A DNA stretch of 64,000 bases from Thalassotalea sp. Sam97 (GCF_041379765.1 NZ_CP166919.1:310001-374000); one strand, 5' to 3'; positions 52,186 through 60,543 are shown, counted from the stretch's first letter. Program-made: numbers and translations. The notes: generated from the sequence alone by a model not told the origin.

Positions 52186-54600
52186 TTGAAAGCGAAAGAT
52201 CCTAATTACCAGCGTGAAGCTGCCAAATACGACAAACCAATAGCCAGCCGTGAGTTTCTGTTAGCCTTATTGGAGCAAAAAGGCTTTCCGATGAGTTTTG
52301 CGCAGATCCTTAAAGCGCTCGACTATCGTGATGAAGAACGCAAAATTGCGGTTAAACGTCGCCTACGCGCTATGGAAAACGCAGGTCAACTTGTATTCAC
52401 TAAGTTTAAGCAATATGCCATTGCCACAGAAAAGAAAATTATTACCGGTGAGGTTATTGGCCATCGTGATGGCTTTGGTTTTTTAAAGCCAGATGAAGGT
52501 GATAAAGACTTATTTATCCCGTATCACGAAATGCGTAAATTACTCCATGGTGACATTGTTGAAGCCAGAGTCACTGAAAGTAGTGACGCAAAAGGTAAAC
52601 AGGAAGTTAAAATTCTTGATGTCTTGGTACCGCGACAAGCAAAAGTTATTGGTCGCTTGTTTGTTGAGCGTTCGGTTATTACGGTTATCCCAGAAGATGC
52701 TCGACTTGATCATGAAATTATTATTCCTAGCGATAAACGTCTTGGTGCCCGTCATGGGCAAATGGTTATCGTTGAGCTTATCCAACGTCCGACCAAGCGC
52801 AATGTTGCTTTAGGTAAAGTGGTTGAGGTGCTCGGTGAGCACATGGCACCAGGTATGGAAGTGCAAGTTGCGTTACATGCCCATGATATACCTCATACAT
52901 GGCCAGACTCGTTGCTTGATGAGATTGCTACTTTAGAGCCTGAAGTCAGTGATGAAGCAAAATTACCGCGTGTTGATTTACGCGATTTACCCTTGGTGAC
53001 CATTGATGGTGAGGATGCTCGAGACTTTGATGATGCTGTATATTGTCAAACCAAACCCTCAGGAGGCTGGCGCTTATGGGTTGCCATTGCCGATGTCAGT
53101 TATTATGTGCGCCCAGGTACCGCTCTAGATGATGAAGCGATAAAGCGTGGCAACTCGGTATACTTTCCTAATCAGGTGATCCCGATGTTGCCTGAGGTAC
53201 TATCTAACGGTTTGTGCTCATTAAACCCTGACGTTGACAGACTGTGTATGGTTTGCGAAATGACGGTGAGTGCGAATGGTAAGCTGACGGGATCTAAGTT
53301 TTACCCTGCGGTCATGCGCTCTAAGCAACGTTTTACCTACACTAAAGTAGCAGCTATGTTAGACGGTGATACTGAATTGCGTGAGCGATATGCTGCGCAT
53401 GTCGATGACTTGCATGAATTACATAATATGTATCATGCGCTTGTTCAAGCGCGACGCAATCGCGGTGCGATTGAGTTTGAAACCGAAGAAGTACGTTTTA
53501 TTTATAACGCTGATAAAAAAATTGAATCAGTAGAGCCGTTGGTGCGCAATGACGCGCATAAGATCATCGAAGAATGTATGATTTTAGCGAATGTCGCGAC
53601 GGCTAAGTTTGTTGAAAAACATAATAAACCAGGACTATTTCGTGTCCACGACAAGCCTAATGCAGATAAATACAATAACTTGGTAAGCTATTTAGCGGAG
53701 TTAGGAATAGAACTAGTTAAACGCGAAGAGCCAGAGCCTCGTGATTTTGGCGAGATCACCGAACGGGTTGCTGAGCGACCTGATAAAGAATTGATCCAAA
53801 CGATGATGTTGCGCTCAATGAAGCAAGCGGTATATCAAGCGGAAAATATTGGCCATTTTGGTTTGTCGCTGCCTCAGTACGCGCATTTTACGTCACCGAT
53901 TCGTCGCTACCCTGATTTGGTCATTCACCGTGTAATTAAAGCCATTTTACAAGCTGAACATAACGATGCCTCTAATGTTGGCTTTCATACCTATGATGAG
54001 CAACAAGTCACCGAACTCGGTGAACATTGTTCTATGACTGAGCGCCGCGCCGATGAAGCAACGCGCGAGGTAGCCGACTGGCTTAAATGTGAGTTTATGC
54101 AAGATCACGTTGGTGATGAGTTTACCGGTGTTATTGCTACCGTCACCAACTTTGGTTTTTTTGTGCGTTTGCAAGATTTTCATATTGAAGGCTTAGTGCA
54201 CATTAGCTCGCTTGGTAAAGATTATTTTAGCCACGATGAAGTACGTATGTGCTTGGTAGGTGAAAATACCAAGCAGCGTTATCATGTAGGTGACATGGTT
54301 AATGTGCAAGTAGCGAGTGTTAACCTAGACGAGAAGAAAATTGATCTTATTCTCGCGGGTGACAATGCTATAATTGAGCGCGCTAGCAAAAAGCTTCGTA
54401 AAAAGACTAAAAGCACTAATGCCAAGGCGACTAAAAAACAACGCACTAGTGAACCTGATTTATGGGATCGAGGCAGTGCGAAACCAAGTGAGTCGGATAA
54501 AAATGGCGGTAAGACAAAAGGCAAGTCAAAAGCCAGTCGTCGCAATAAGGCGAAATCTCGTCCGGGCAAAAACGCTCGCAAGCGTGTAAATAAAGGTTAA
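52186..54600 (+). CDS. rnr: Ribonuclease R
   Basis: 804 residues. N-terminal helix-turn-helix and cold-shock domains (GEVIGHRDGFGFLKPDEGDKDLFIP), the RNB domain with catalytic aspartates in DGEDARDFDDAVYC (~275-290), an S1 domain (GVIATVTNFGFFVRLQDFHIEGLVHISSLG, ~645-720), and a Lys/Arg-rich tail. 3'-5' exonuclease that degrades structured RNA. The start is TTG 52186 (MKAKDPNYQREAAKYDKPI..., as in E. coli) with no clear SD. It is 61 bases upstream of rlmB. Confidence 0.95.
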   Translation: MKAKDPNYQREAAKYDKPIASREFLLALLEQKGFPMSFAQILKALDYRDEERKIAVKRRLRAMENAGQLVFTKFKQYAIATEKKIITGEVIGHRDGFGFLKPDEGDKDLFIPYHEMRKLLHGDIVEARVTESSDAKGKQEVKILDVLVPRQAKVIGRLFVERSVITVIPEDARLDHEIIIPSDKRLGARHGQMVIVELIQRPTKRNVALGKVVEVLGEHMAPGMEVQVALHAHDIPHTWPDSLLDEIATLEPEVSDEAKLPRVDLRDLPLVTIDGEDARDFDDAVYCQTKPSGGWRLWVAIADVSYYVRPGTALDDEAIKRGNSVYFPNQVIPMLPEVLSNGLCSLNPDVDRLCMVCEMTVSANGKLTGSKFYPAVMRSKQRFTYTKVAAMLDGDTELRERYAAHVDDLHELHNMYHALVQARRNRGAIEFETEEVRFIYNADKKIESVEPLVRNDAHKIIEECMILANVATAKFVEKHNKPGLFRVHDKPNADKYNNLVSYLAELGIELVKREEPEPRDFGEITERVAERPDKELIQTMMLRSMKQAVYQAENIGHFGLSLPQYAHFTSPIRRYPDLVIHRVIKAILQAEHNDASNVGFHTYDEQQVTELGEHCSMTERRADEATREVADWLKCEFMQDHVGDEFTGVIATVTNFGFFVRLQDFHIEGLVHISSLGKDYFSHDEVRMCLVGENTKQRYHVGDMVNVQVASVNLDEKKIDLILAGDNAIIERASKKLRKKTKSTNAKATKKQRTSEPDLWDRGSAKPSESDKNGGKTKGKSKASRRNKAKSRPGKNARKRVNKG

Positions 54601-54661
54601 TTACAAGTAAGGCTCAATCAGCCGATGCTTTATTAGTAACAGTTTCTGAGAATAACAACTT

Positions 54662-55420
54662 ATGGCAAAACACGATGAATTAGTGCTCGGCATTCACGCT
54701 GTAAACGCATTAATTAAACGTTCTCCAGAGCGTTTTATTGAAATTTGGTTTTTAAAAGGGCGAGAAGATGAGCGTCTGCTACCCATCATTAATTTAGCCC
54801 GCAAGTATGGCGTTGCCATACAGTTTACTCATCGCAAAGCGATGGATGAGAAAAGCCAAGGCGAACAGCACCAAGGCGTGATTGCTAAAGTTAAGCCGGG
54901 TAAAACCTACACAGAACAAGATATAGACGATATTGTGTTGCAAGCAGAGCAACGCGGTGAAGTCCCATTTTTGTTAGTACTTGATGGCGTAACAGATCCC
55001 CATAACCTAGGAGCCTGTTTACGTAATGCTGATGCGGCAGGCGTGCAAGCGATTATTGTCCCTAAAGATAATGCAGCACGTATTACTTCAACGGTCCGTA
55101 AGGTAGCGGTTGGTGCCGCTGAAACCGTGCCTTTAGTGCAAGTAACGAATTTAGCGCGTGCTCTTAAGCAACTACAAACACTTGGTGTTTGGGTGATCGG
55201 CACGGCTGGTGAAGCAGAGCAGTCACTATATGATGCTAAGCTCGTTGGCCCTATGGCGTTAGTTATGGGCGCAGAAGGCAAGGGCATGCGTCGCTTAACT
55301 CGCGAAACTTGTGATGAGCTTGTGAAACTGCCAATGGCGGGTGCGGTATCGAGTTTAAATGTATCGGTAGCTTCAGGTATTTGTTTATTTGAAATTGTTC
55401 GTCAACGTTTAGCAAACTAG
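54662..55420 (+). CDS. rlmB: 23S rRNA (guanosine-2'-O-)-methyltransferase RlmB
   Basis: 252 residues, SpoU/TrmH knot methyltransferase that methylates G2251 of 23S rRNA. N-terminal L30e-like substrate domain with GIHAVNALIKRSPERF, then SPOUT motifs LVLDGVTDPHNLGACLRNADAAG, MGAEGKGMRRLTRETCDELVKLPM and SSLNVSVASGICLFEI (the knot). Downstream of rnr as in E. coli; a terminator follows. Confidence 0.96.
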   Translation: MAKHDELVLGIHAVNALIKRSPERFIEIWFLKGREDERLLPIINLARKYGVAIQFTHRKAMDEKSQGEQHQGVIAKVKPGKTYTEQDIDDIVLQAEQRGEVPFLLVLDGVTDPHNLGACLRNADAAGVQAIIVPKDNAARITSTVRKVAVGAAETVPLVQVTNLARALKQLQTLGVWVIGTAGEAEQSLYDAKLVGPMALVMGAEGKGMRRLTRETCDELVKLPMAGAVSSLNVSVASGICLFEIVRQRLAN

Positions 55421-55533
55421 TTTCTCGTTAACTTTAATTTTACAATGCGGCGCGGCTGAACATGCTTTCACAGCAAGTTTGTGAGTTTAAGAATAGCTTT
55501 TGAGCCTGTAAGCTACATTGAATAAGTTATTGT

Positions 55534-55570
55534 AAGCCAAAATCTTTTCTTATCAGGTTTTGGCTTTTTT
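55534..55570 (+). terminator. Intrinsic terminator of rnr-rlmB
   Basis: AAGCCAAAA (55534-55542) and TTTTGGCTT (55558-55566) form a nine-bp stem around a 15-base loop, then a T run. Confidence 0.75.
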
Positions 55571-55611
55571 ATTGGCAATATAATACTGCACAGAGACAAT
55601 AAAACTATTAC

Positions 55612-55640
55612 TTGCTTTCATTGTTCAATTTCCCTACAAT
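55612..55640 (+). promoter_or_regulatory. Sigma-70 promoter of the rpsF operon
   Basis: TTGCTT, exactly 17 bases and TACAAT, with a GC-rich discriminator (ACGCGACC), the shape of a ppGpp-responsive ribosomal promoter. Transcription would start near 55648, ~85 bases before rpsF. Confidence 0.75.
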
Positions 55641-55679
55641 ACGCGACCTTAAATCAGCCATTTTTATTTGTTCCTTGCC

Positions 55680-55732
55680 TTTATGCTGGTGTGGCTGAGC
55701 CAGAAAGAGGCTACAACCGTAAGGAGCTCGTA
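55680..55732 (+). promoter_or_regulatory. Candidate S6:S18 autoregulatory leader
   Basis: Just before rpsF, AGCC (55699-55702) can pair with GGCT across a seven-base loop, followed by ACAACCGTAAGGAGCTC containing an unpaired CCG next to the ribosome-binding site. In many bacteria the S6:S18 complex binds an rpsF leader with such a CCG bulge and represses translation. Fold not computed. Confidence 0.4.
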
Positions 55733-56143
55733 ATGCGTCATTACGAAATCGTATTTATGGTTCACCCTGATCAGAGTGAACAAGTTAACGGTATGATCCA
55801 ACGTTATACCGACATGATCACTGCAGCTGAAGGCCAAATCCACCGTCTAGAAGACTGGGGTCGTCGTCAGTTAGCATACCCAATCAACAAACTGCACAAA
55901 GCTCACTACGTTCTAATGAACGTTGAAGCGCCACAGTCTGTTATTGATGAATTAGAAACTTCTTTCCGTTACAACGATGTAGTTATCCGTAACATGATCA
56001 TGCGTACTAAAGGTGCGGTAACTGAAGCTTCTCCAATGGCTGCTGCCAAAGAAGAGCGTCAAGACCGTCGCGAGAAAAAAGAAGTTGCTAAAGAAGCGCC
56101 AGCTGCTGAAGCACAAGCTGAAGAAGCTGCAAGCGAAGAATAG
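55733..56143 (+). CDS. rpsF: 30S ribosomal protein S6
   Basis: 136 residues from ATG 55733 (AAGGAG upstream), starting MRHYEIVFMVHPDQSEQV. The ferredoxin-like domain is followed by an acidic Ala/Glu-rich tail (EAPAAEAQAEEAASEE), the usual target of RimK glutamylation in some species. S6 binds S18 on 16S rRNA. The frame from 55691 is an upstream extension without an RBS. First gene of rpsF-priB-rpsR-rplI. Confidence 0.97.
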   Translation: MRHYEIVFMVHPDQSEQVNGMIQRYTDMITAAEGQIHRLEDWGRRQLAYPINKLHKAHYVLMNVEAPQSVIDELETSFRYNDVVIRNMIMRTKGAVTEASPMAAAKEERQDRREKKEVAKEAPAAEAQAEEAASEE

Positions 56144-56149
56144 TAATTA

Positions 56150-56458
56150 GTGACTGATAATTGCCTTGTTTTGGTTGGTGAGGTGCAAAAAGCACCGAAA
56201 GTAGCCATAACACCTGCCGGTATCGCTCACTGCCAATTTCCAATTGAGCATCGCTCAATGCAAATGGAAGAAGGCATGAGTCGCCAAGCTTACGCTAGAA
56301 TGCAGGTGGTTGCGACAGGTCAATGGTCACAAAATTTATCTCGTGAATTAGTAGTGGGTAGCAAAGTGAAAGTGACAGGTTTTATTAACCGTCATGAATC
56401 CAGAAACGGCAATCCGATTTTGGTATTGCATGCCCAACACATTGAAATTGTTAATTAG
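56150..56458 (+). CDS. priB: Primosomal replication protein N, PriB
   Basis: 102 residues, one OB-fold: LVLVGEVQKAPKVAITPAGIAHCQFPIEHRS and GSKVKVTGFINRHESRNGNPILVLHAQHIEIV. PriB binds single-stranded DNA and PriA to restart stalled forks, a family confined to beta/gammaproteobacteria. It starts at GTG 56150, seven bases after rpsF, and is held in this operon as in E. coli. No CxxC metal sites occur, as expected. Confidence 0.95.
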   Translation: MTDNCLVLVGEVQKAPKVAITPAGIAHCQFPIEHRSMQMEEGMSRQAYARMQVVATGQWSQNLSRELVVGSKVKVTGFINRHESRNGNPILVLHAQHIEIVN

Positions 56459-56467
56459 GAGAAATCC

Positions 56468-56695
56468 ATGTCTCGTTTATTTAGACGTCGCAAGTTCTGT
56501 CGCTTTAGCGCAGAAGGCGTAGCAGAAATCGATTACAAAGACATCGCTACGTTAAAAAACTACATCACTGAAAGTGGTAAAATCGTTCCTAGCCGTATCA
56601 CTGGTACTTCAGCTAAGTATCAACGTCAACTTGGTCGTGCGATCAAGCGTGCTCGTTACTTATCTTTATTACCATATACTGATCTTCACAAGTAA
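56468..56695 (+). CDS. rpsR: 30S ribosomal protein S18
   Basis: 75 residues: MSRLFRRRKFCRFSAEGVAEIDYKD, TLKNYITESGKIVPSRITGTSAKYQRQLGRAIKRARYLSLLPYTDLHK. S18 binds S6 and 16S rRNA at the platform. It follows priB by nine bases (AGGAG before ATG). Confidence 0.98.
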   Translation: MSRLFRRRKFCRFSAEGVAEIDYKDIATLKNYITESGKIVPSRITGTSAKYQRQLGRAIKRARYLSLLPYTDLHK

Positions 56696-56713
56696 CCTAA
56701 AGGGGCTATTAAA

Positions 56714-57166
56714 ATGCAAGTAATTCTTCTTGATAAAATTGCCAAGTTAGGCGGTCTAGGTGATCAGGTTGAAGTTAAAGCTGGTTACGCTCGTAACTTC
56801 TTACTTCCTCAAGGTAAAGCTGTTATCGCTTCTAAAGCAAACGTTGAGCACTTTGAAGCTCGTCGTGCTGAGCTTGAAGCTAAGCTAGCTGAAGTTTTAG
56901 CATCTGCTGAAGCTCGTGCTGCTAAACTAGCTGAACTAGCTGAAGTAACTATCGCTTCTAAAGCTGGTGACGAAGGTAAGCTATTCGGTTCTATCGGTAC
57001 TAACGACATCGCTGTTGCTTTAACTGAAGCTGGCGTTGAAGTTGCTAAGTCAGAAGTTCGTCTTCCACTTGGTACTATCCGTGAAACTGGCGAATACGAA
57101 ATCGTTATTCACCTTCACGCAGACGTTGACGCAACTGTTAAAGTTGTTGTTATCGCTGAAGCATAA
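56714..57166 (+). CDS. rplI: 50S ribosomal protein L9
   Basis: 150 residues: MQVILLDKIAKLGGLGDQVEVKAGYARNFLLPQGKA, a long helical linker (~40-75), and the C-terminal domain with GKLFGSIGTNDIA. L9 projects from the 50S subunit near L1 and limits mRNA slippage. Codons are uniformly those of highly expressed genes (GCT, GAA, CGT). Last gene of the operon, then a hairpin. Confidence 0.98.
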   Translation: MQVILLDKIAKLGGLGDQVEVKAGYARNFLLPQGKAVIASKANVEHFEARRAELEAKLAEVLASAEARAAKLAELAEVTIASKAGDEGKLFGSIGTNDIAVALTEAGVEVAKSEVRLPLGTIRETGEYEIVIHLHADVDATVKVVVIAEA

Positions 57167-57188
57167 TCAAAGCTTTCCTTTGATTGTT

Positions 57189-57219
57189 CAAAGCCTGCCT
57201 TGTGCAGGCTTTGTTGTTT
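57189..57219 (+). terminator. Probable terminator of the rpsF operon
   Basis: CAAAGCCTGC and GCAGGCTTTG make a ten-bp stem with loop CTTGT, followed by a mixed T-rich tail (TTGTTTG), 22 bases after rplI. Confidence 0.65.
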
Positions 57220-57380
57220 GTAAATTCCTATTCTCATGTTCTTGCATTAGTAACTAATGCTTCTTCTTTATTTTGCTGTAACCACTTTTATTCACGCTAA
57301 AATAAATTGAATTATTTCATGACATTACTACTCCTATGTTTTATGTTTAGAAGATAATTTACTCAGTTCGGTGTAGGTTT

Positions 57381-58106
57381 ATGTCAATAAAAAGAATCAC
57401 TAGCGGCATAGTGATGACTGTCGTTTTACTGTTGTCTGGTTGTGCAGCTTTACACACCAGTATTGATAAAAATGAACTTGACGTACAGACACATATGTCG
57501 GCGAGCATCATGCTAACACCGGTGTCTTCAGAGCAACGAACTGTGTTTTTGCAGTTAAAAAATACCTCAGACAAGCAATTTGATTATTATGGTCCGGTGC
57601 GAGACGCCATCATCAAAAAAGGCTATAGGGTTGTTGATGATCCAGAGCTTGCTCATTACTGGTTACAGGCCAATATTTTACAGGTCAATCGTCAAGATTT
57701 ACGCGAACTCGAAGGTCATGTAAATCATGCTTATAATGCCGCTATTGAAGGAGCAGAATTTGGCTCGCTATTTGGCGACGGTGATGGTGAAACGGCAGCG
57801 ATGATAGTCGGTGGTCTGCTTGGTGTTGTCATCGATGCCTTAGTGAGTGATGTGGTTTATGTGATGATCACCGATCTGCAGGTCTCGGAAAAAGTATCGT
57901 CCGATGTGACCATCGAGGAGTCTAATCAAACGCAAATACAGCAAGGCACCTCGGGTGATGTTGAGCAAAGCAGCGTTGAAATTAGCGAACGTCGAAAATA
58001 TCAAACGCGTGTCACCTCAACGGCGAATCAAGTGAATTTAACGTTCGAAGAAGCTCAGCAGCAGTTATTGCAAGGGTTAGTGCGCTCCGTATCAGGCATT
58101 CTATAG
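57381..58106 (+). CDS. TraT-like complement-resistance lipoprotein, copy 1
   Basis: 241 residues. Signal peptide with lipobox LLSGC (Cys21), then the TraT pattern: ALHTSIDKNELDVQTHMSASIML, RTVFLQLKNTSD, GYRVVDDPELAHYWLQANILQV, a central hydrophobic stretch and ERRKYQTRV. TraT is an outer-membrane lipoprotein of F-type plasmids for surface exclusion and serum resistance; chromosomal homologues occur in marine bacteria with unknown role. The glycine-rich middle of copy 2 is replaced by a more acidic sequence (FGSLFGDGDGETAAM). Start GTTTATG region at 57381. Copy 2 follows 12 bases later. Confidence 0.85.
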   Translation: MSIKRITSGIVMTVVLLLSGCAALHTSIDKNELDVQTHMSASIMLTPVSSEQRTVFLQLKNTSDKQFDYYGPVRDAIIKKGYRVVDDPELAHYWLQANILQVNRQDLRELEGHVNHAYNAAIEGAEFGSLFGDGDGETAAMIVGGLLGVVIDALVSDVVYVMITDLQVSEKVSSDVTIEESNQTQIQQGTSGDVEQSSVEISERRKYQTRVTSTANQVNLTFEEAQQQLLQGLVRSVSGIL

Positions 58107-58118
58107 TGAGAAATAACA

Positions 58119-58847
58119 ATGAAGAACTATAAAAATATTTTAAACCTACTCGTTTTATTTTTTGTTTCGGTATCTCTTAGTGGTTGCGGAGCGTTGCACA
58201 CATCTGTTAAAAAACGCAACCTCGATGTGCAAACCAAAATGTCCTCTACGGTTTGGTTAGATCCGGTATCGGCCGATAAACGCACGGTATTTTTACAGCT
58301 ACGTAATACCTCTGATAAACCCGCTTTGACCTACGAAAGCGAAGTGCGCAACGCCATTGCCGCGAAAGGTTACCAAGTTATTGATGATCCAGAGCTGGCA
58401 CACTACTGGTTACAAGTAAACGTACTACAGGTTGGCCGTACCGACCTACGTGCAGGTGACTCATTCGGTACCTTTGGTTCGGCAGTCGCTGGTGGCGCGG
58501 TCGGCGCACAAATGGGGGCAGGCTCAGGCCAAGTCGCCGCCGGTGTTGTAGGGGCAGGCTTAGGCATTATTTTTGATGCCATGGTTGATGATAATTTGTT
58601 TACCATGATAACCGATATTCAAATATCGGAAAAAGTCACTAATGGTGTTCGCGTCAATCAAACCGAAACCTCGGTATTGTTGCAAGGTGAGTCAGGCACT
58701 AAAACACAGACTAGCAGTGAAGTTGTCGATCGTAAAAAATACCAAACCCGCATTGTATCGATTGCCAACAAAGCCAATTTACAATTTGAAGAAGCGGAGC
58801 CCGCATTACGCCAAGGATTAATTAATTCCTTATCGGGTATGTTATAA
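58119..58847 (+). CDS. TraT-like complement-resistance lipoprotein, copy 2
   Basis: 242 residues with lipobox LSGC (Cys23). It shares long blocks with copy 1 (DVQTKMSSTVWLDPVSADKRTVFLQLRNTSD, DDPELAHYWLQVNVLQV, RKKYQTRIVS, LRQGLINSLSGML) and keeps the classic glycine-rich hydrophobic centre (AGGAVGAQMGAGSGQVAAGVVGAGLGIIFDAM) typical of TraT. Tandem duplication followed by divergence is inferred. The two are an operon 12 bases apart, ending at a terminator. Confidence 0.87.
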   Translation: MKNYKNILNLLVLFFVSVSLSGCGALHTSVKKRNLDVQTKMSSTVWLDPVSADKRTVFLQLRNTSDKPALTYESEVRNAIAAKGYQVIDDPELAHYWLQVNVLQVGRTDLRAGDSFGTFGSAVAGGAVGAQMGAGSGQVAAGVVGAGLGIIFDAMVDDNLFTMITDIQISEKVTNGVRVNQTETSVLLQGESGTKTQTSSEVVDRKKYQTRIVSIANKANLQFEEAEPALRQGLINSLSGML

Positions 58848-58859
58848 CTACGCGAGAAT

Positions 58860-58889
58860 AATCACCTGTTTGATAGCCGGTGATTTTTT
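58860..58889 (+). terminator. Intrinsic terminator of the TraT pair
   Basis: AATCACC pairs with GGTGATT over seven bp (12-base loop), then six Ts, 13 bases after the second traT-like stop. Confidence 0.75.
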
Positions 58890-58959
58890 ATGGTAAATCA
58901 GAGTGGTTATCGGCAGTAACGAGCGATTTGAAGCCTGATGCAGATATAGACAAAAAGCG

Positions 58960-58991
58960 CCGTCATCCCACCATGCTTTTGGGTGGGATCT
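58960..58991 (+). repeat. Palindromic repeat, left arm
   Basis: A 32-base unit starting CCGTCATCCCACC with an internal hairpin: ATCCCACC (58965-58972) against GGTGGGAT (58982-58989), loop ATGCTTTTG. Its reverse complement recurs at 59393-59424 with one mismatch (31 of 32). Such GTCATCCC...GGGAT hairpins are a widespread dispersed repeat in Alteromonadales and relatives. It lies 34 bases from the stop of the GIY-YIG gene. Confidence 0.85.
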
Positions 58992-59025
58992 CCTTCCGCA
59001 TACAGTGAGTAAGAAAATCGATTTA

Positions 59026-59310
59026 CTATAGTTCCTGATATAAATCATTCCACTCAGGATTTACTTTTTTAATAAGTCTTTCTTTCCAGGACCTTTGCCA
59101 CCGTTTCAACCTTTTCTCTCGATAAATAGCACTGTTCATATCATCATACAGTTCCAAATAAACCAATTTATTTAGATTGTATCGTTTGCTAAAGCCCTCA
59201 GTAAGTTTCTGTTTATGTTGAAATGTTCGTTGAAGTAGATTGCTAGTAACACCAACATAGATAACAGTATTGGATTCGTTTGAAATAATGTATATGGCTG
59301 GTTGTTTCAT
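59026..59310 (-). CDS. Small GIY-YIG nuclease (UPF0213-like), flanked by inverted repeats
   Basis: 94 residues from ATG 59310 (AAGGAC upstream; a longer frame to 59340 is rejected). It is little more than a GIY-YIG domain: IYIISN (Tyr7) and VIYVGVT (Tyr18, Gly20), the catalytic-loop Arg28, His32, and metal-ligand Glu65 in REKRLKRW, then NPEWNDLY at the end. All key residues are kept, so an active nuclease is likely. It sits inside a pair of inverted 32-base palindromic repeats (58960-58991 and 59393-59424), suggesting a link between nuclease and repeat; this is inference. Confidence 0.88.
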   Translation of the reverse strand: MKQPAIYIISNESNTVIYVGVTSNLLQRTFQHKQKLTEGFSKRYNLNKLVYLELYDDMNSAIYREKRLKRWQRSWKERLIKKVNPEWNDLYQEL

Positions 59311-59392
59311 GTTTGAAGTCCTTTTCAAATATATGAACAACTATAGTCGCTAAATAAACGGTGAAGTAAAATAGACACTTCGAAACTGGTAA

Positions 59393-59424
59393 AGATCCCA
59401 CCCAAAAACATGGTGGGATGACGG
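59393..59424 (-). repeat. Palindromic repeat, right arm
   Basis: Inverted copy of the left arm (31 of 32 identical), again able to fold into an eight-bp hairpin. It lies 82 bases upstream of the GIY-YIG start. No similarity extends beyond the 32 bases, so the unit is sharply bounded. Confidence 0.85.
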
Positions 59425-59495
59425 TTTACTGTTTTGATAATGTGCGTGCTTCTTTGGTGCTATTTTTTCTAATTGTGTGAACGACTCTGATTGAC

Positions 59496-59518
59496 ACAAA
59501 ACGGCCCCAGAGAGGGGC
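59496..59518 (-). terminator. Possible terminator of the PLP deaminase gene
   Basis: On the minus strand GCCCC and GGGGC pair around TCTCT and are followed by CGTTTTG, 57 bases after the stop at 59575. Short stem, so weak. Confidence 0.4.
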
Positions 59519-59574
59519 GATAAATAAAAGAATTAGCGGTTCGATGAGTTCCACTTTTTCAATTATTTTACTCG

Positions 59575-60543
59575 TTATAGTTGGTGTCCTAGTGGCTTAA
59601 GAAATAGGCTTGGGTCAATTAAGCCGCGTTCATGCAATCCACCAAGTCCTTGTATACCACCTGTGTGCAGTAACACAATAGTAGCACCTGCTGGAAAGTA
59701 GCCTTGTTTAACGAGGTTCATAAAGGCCAGCATCATTTTACCTGAGTAGATCGGCTCTAGAGGCACAGTGAGTCGTTTGCTTAGTTCGGAAATGGCGATG
59801 GCATCAGCTTGCGAAAACTTGCCGTAGCCACCAAGGTGTTGATCGTTTACGAGGTGCCAATTGTTGAATTTTGCCGATGGGGTTTGTTCGTCTGCGTCAA
59901 GCAGCTGATTAATTTCTTGTTCTAAATAACCGTCTTGCTTAAGTACACTTACACCAATAATTTTTTTTCTATTGTTATCTGCTTTTATTAGTCCAGCAAT
60001 GGTGCCACCACTGCCTACAGGGGTAAGTAAATAGTCACTTTTAATGGTGTTGTCTATTTCAGCTATCACTTCACCAACGCCAATAAGCGCTTGTTGGTTT
60101 GAGCCACCTTCAGGGACTAAAAATGCGCTAGGGTATTGTTGCAAAAGCTGCTGCTGAAAGTCTTTTTCTTGCCTTAGGCGGTAAGTTTGTCTATCAACAA
60201 AATGTAACTTCATGCCCCAGTGCTGTGCCCACTGTAAAGTGAAATTATTGGCATAGTGTGGTTCACCACGAATAACCCCGATACAGCCGATTTTTTGTTG
60301 GTTGCAAGCATAGGCAAGAACGTGAATATGGTTTGAATACGCTCCACCAAAACTGATGATGGAGCTCGCACCTTGTTGCTTTGCTGCGAGGATATTGTAT
60401 TTAAGTTTACGCCATTTGTTACCGGAAATAATCGGATGAATTAAGTCATCACGTTTTATGTAAACATTAAGCTGGTGCCGCGAAAATTCGGGTAAATTTA
60501 TTGGTTGTAGTGGGCTGGACGCCGATTGAATGTGACTACTCAT
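59575..60543 (-). CDS. ACC deaminase / D-cysteine desulfhydrase family PLP enzyme
   Basis: 322 residues of fold-type II. PLP lysine Lys43 in SGNKWRKLKYN, the typical block GAYSNHIHVLAYAC (Ser, Asn, His), and LLTPVGSGGTIAGL for the phosphate. The family includes ACC deaminase and D-cysteine desulfhydrase (DcyD). The latter is more likely in a marine bacterium but the diagnostic residues were not compared. It may break D-cysteine or other D-amino acids to pyruvate. Single gene with weak terminator. Confidence 0.85.
   Translation of the reverse strand: MSSHIQSASSPLQPINLPEFSRHQLNVYIKRDDLIHPIISGNKWRKLKYNILAAKQQGASSIISFGGAYSNHIHVLAYACNQQKIGCIGVIRGEPHYANNFTLQWAQHWGMKLHFVDRQTYRLRQEKDFQQQLLQQYPSAFLVPEGGSNQQALIGVGEVIAEIDNTIKSDYLLTPVGSGGTIAGLIKADNNRKKIIGVSVLKQDGYLEQEINQLLDADEQTPSAKFNNWHLVNDQHLGGYGKFSQADAIAISELSKRLTVPLEPIYSGKMMLAFMNLVKQGYFPAGATIVLLHTGGIQGLGGLHERGLIDPSLFLKPLGHQL

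Noticed and set aside
58960..59424. Group I intron or homing endonuclease cassette as explanation for the GIY-YIG gene
   Set aside because: No intron core or interrupted host gene is present; the gene is intergenic and far shorter than homing enzymes.
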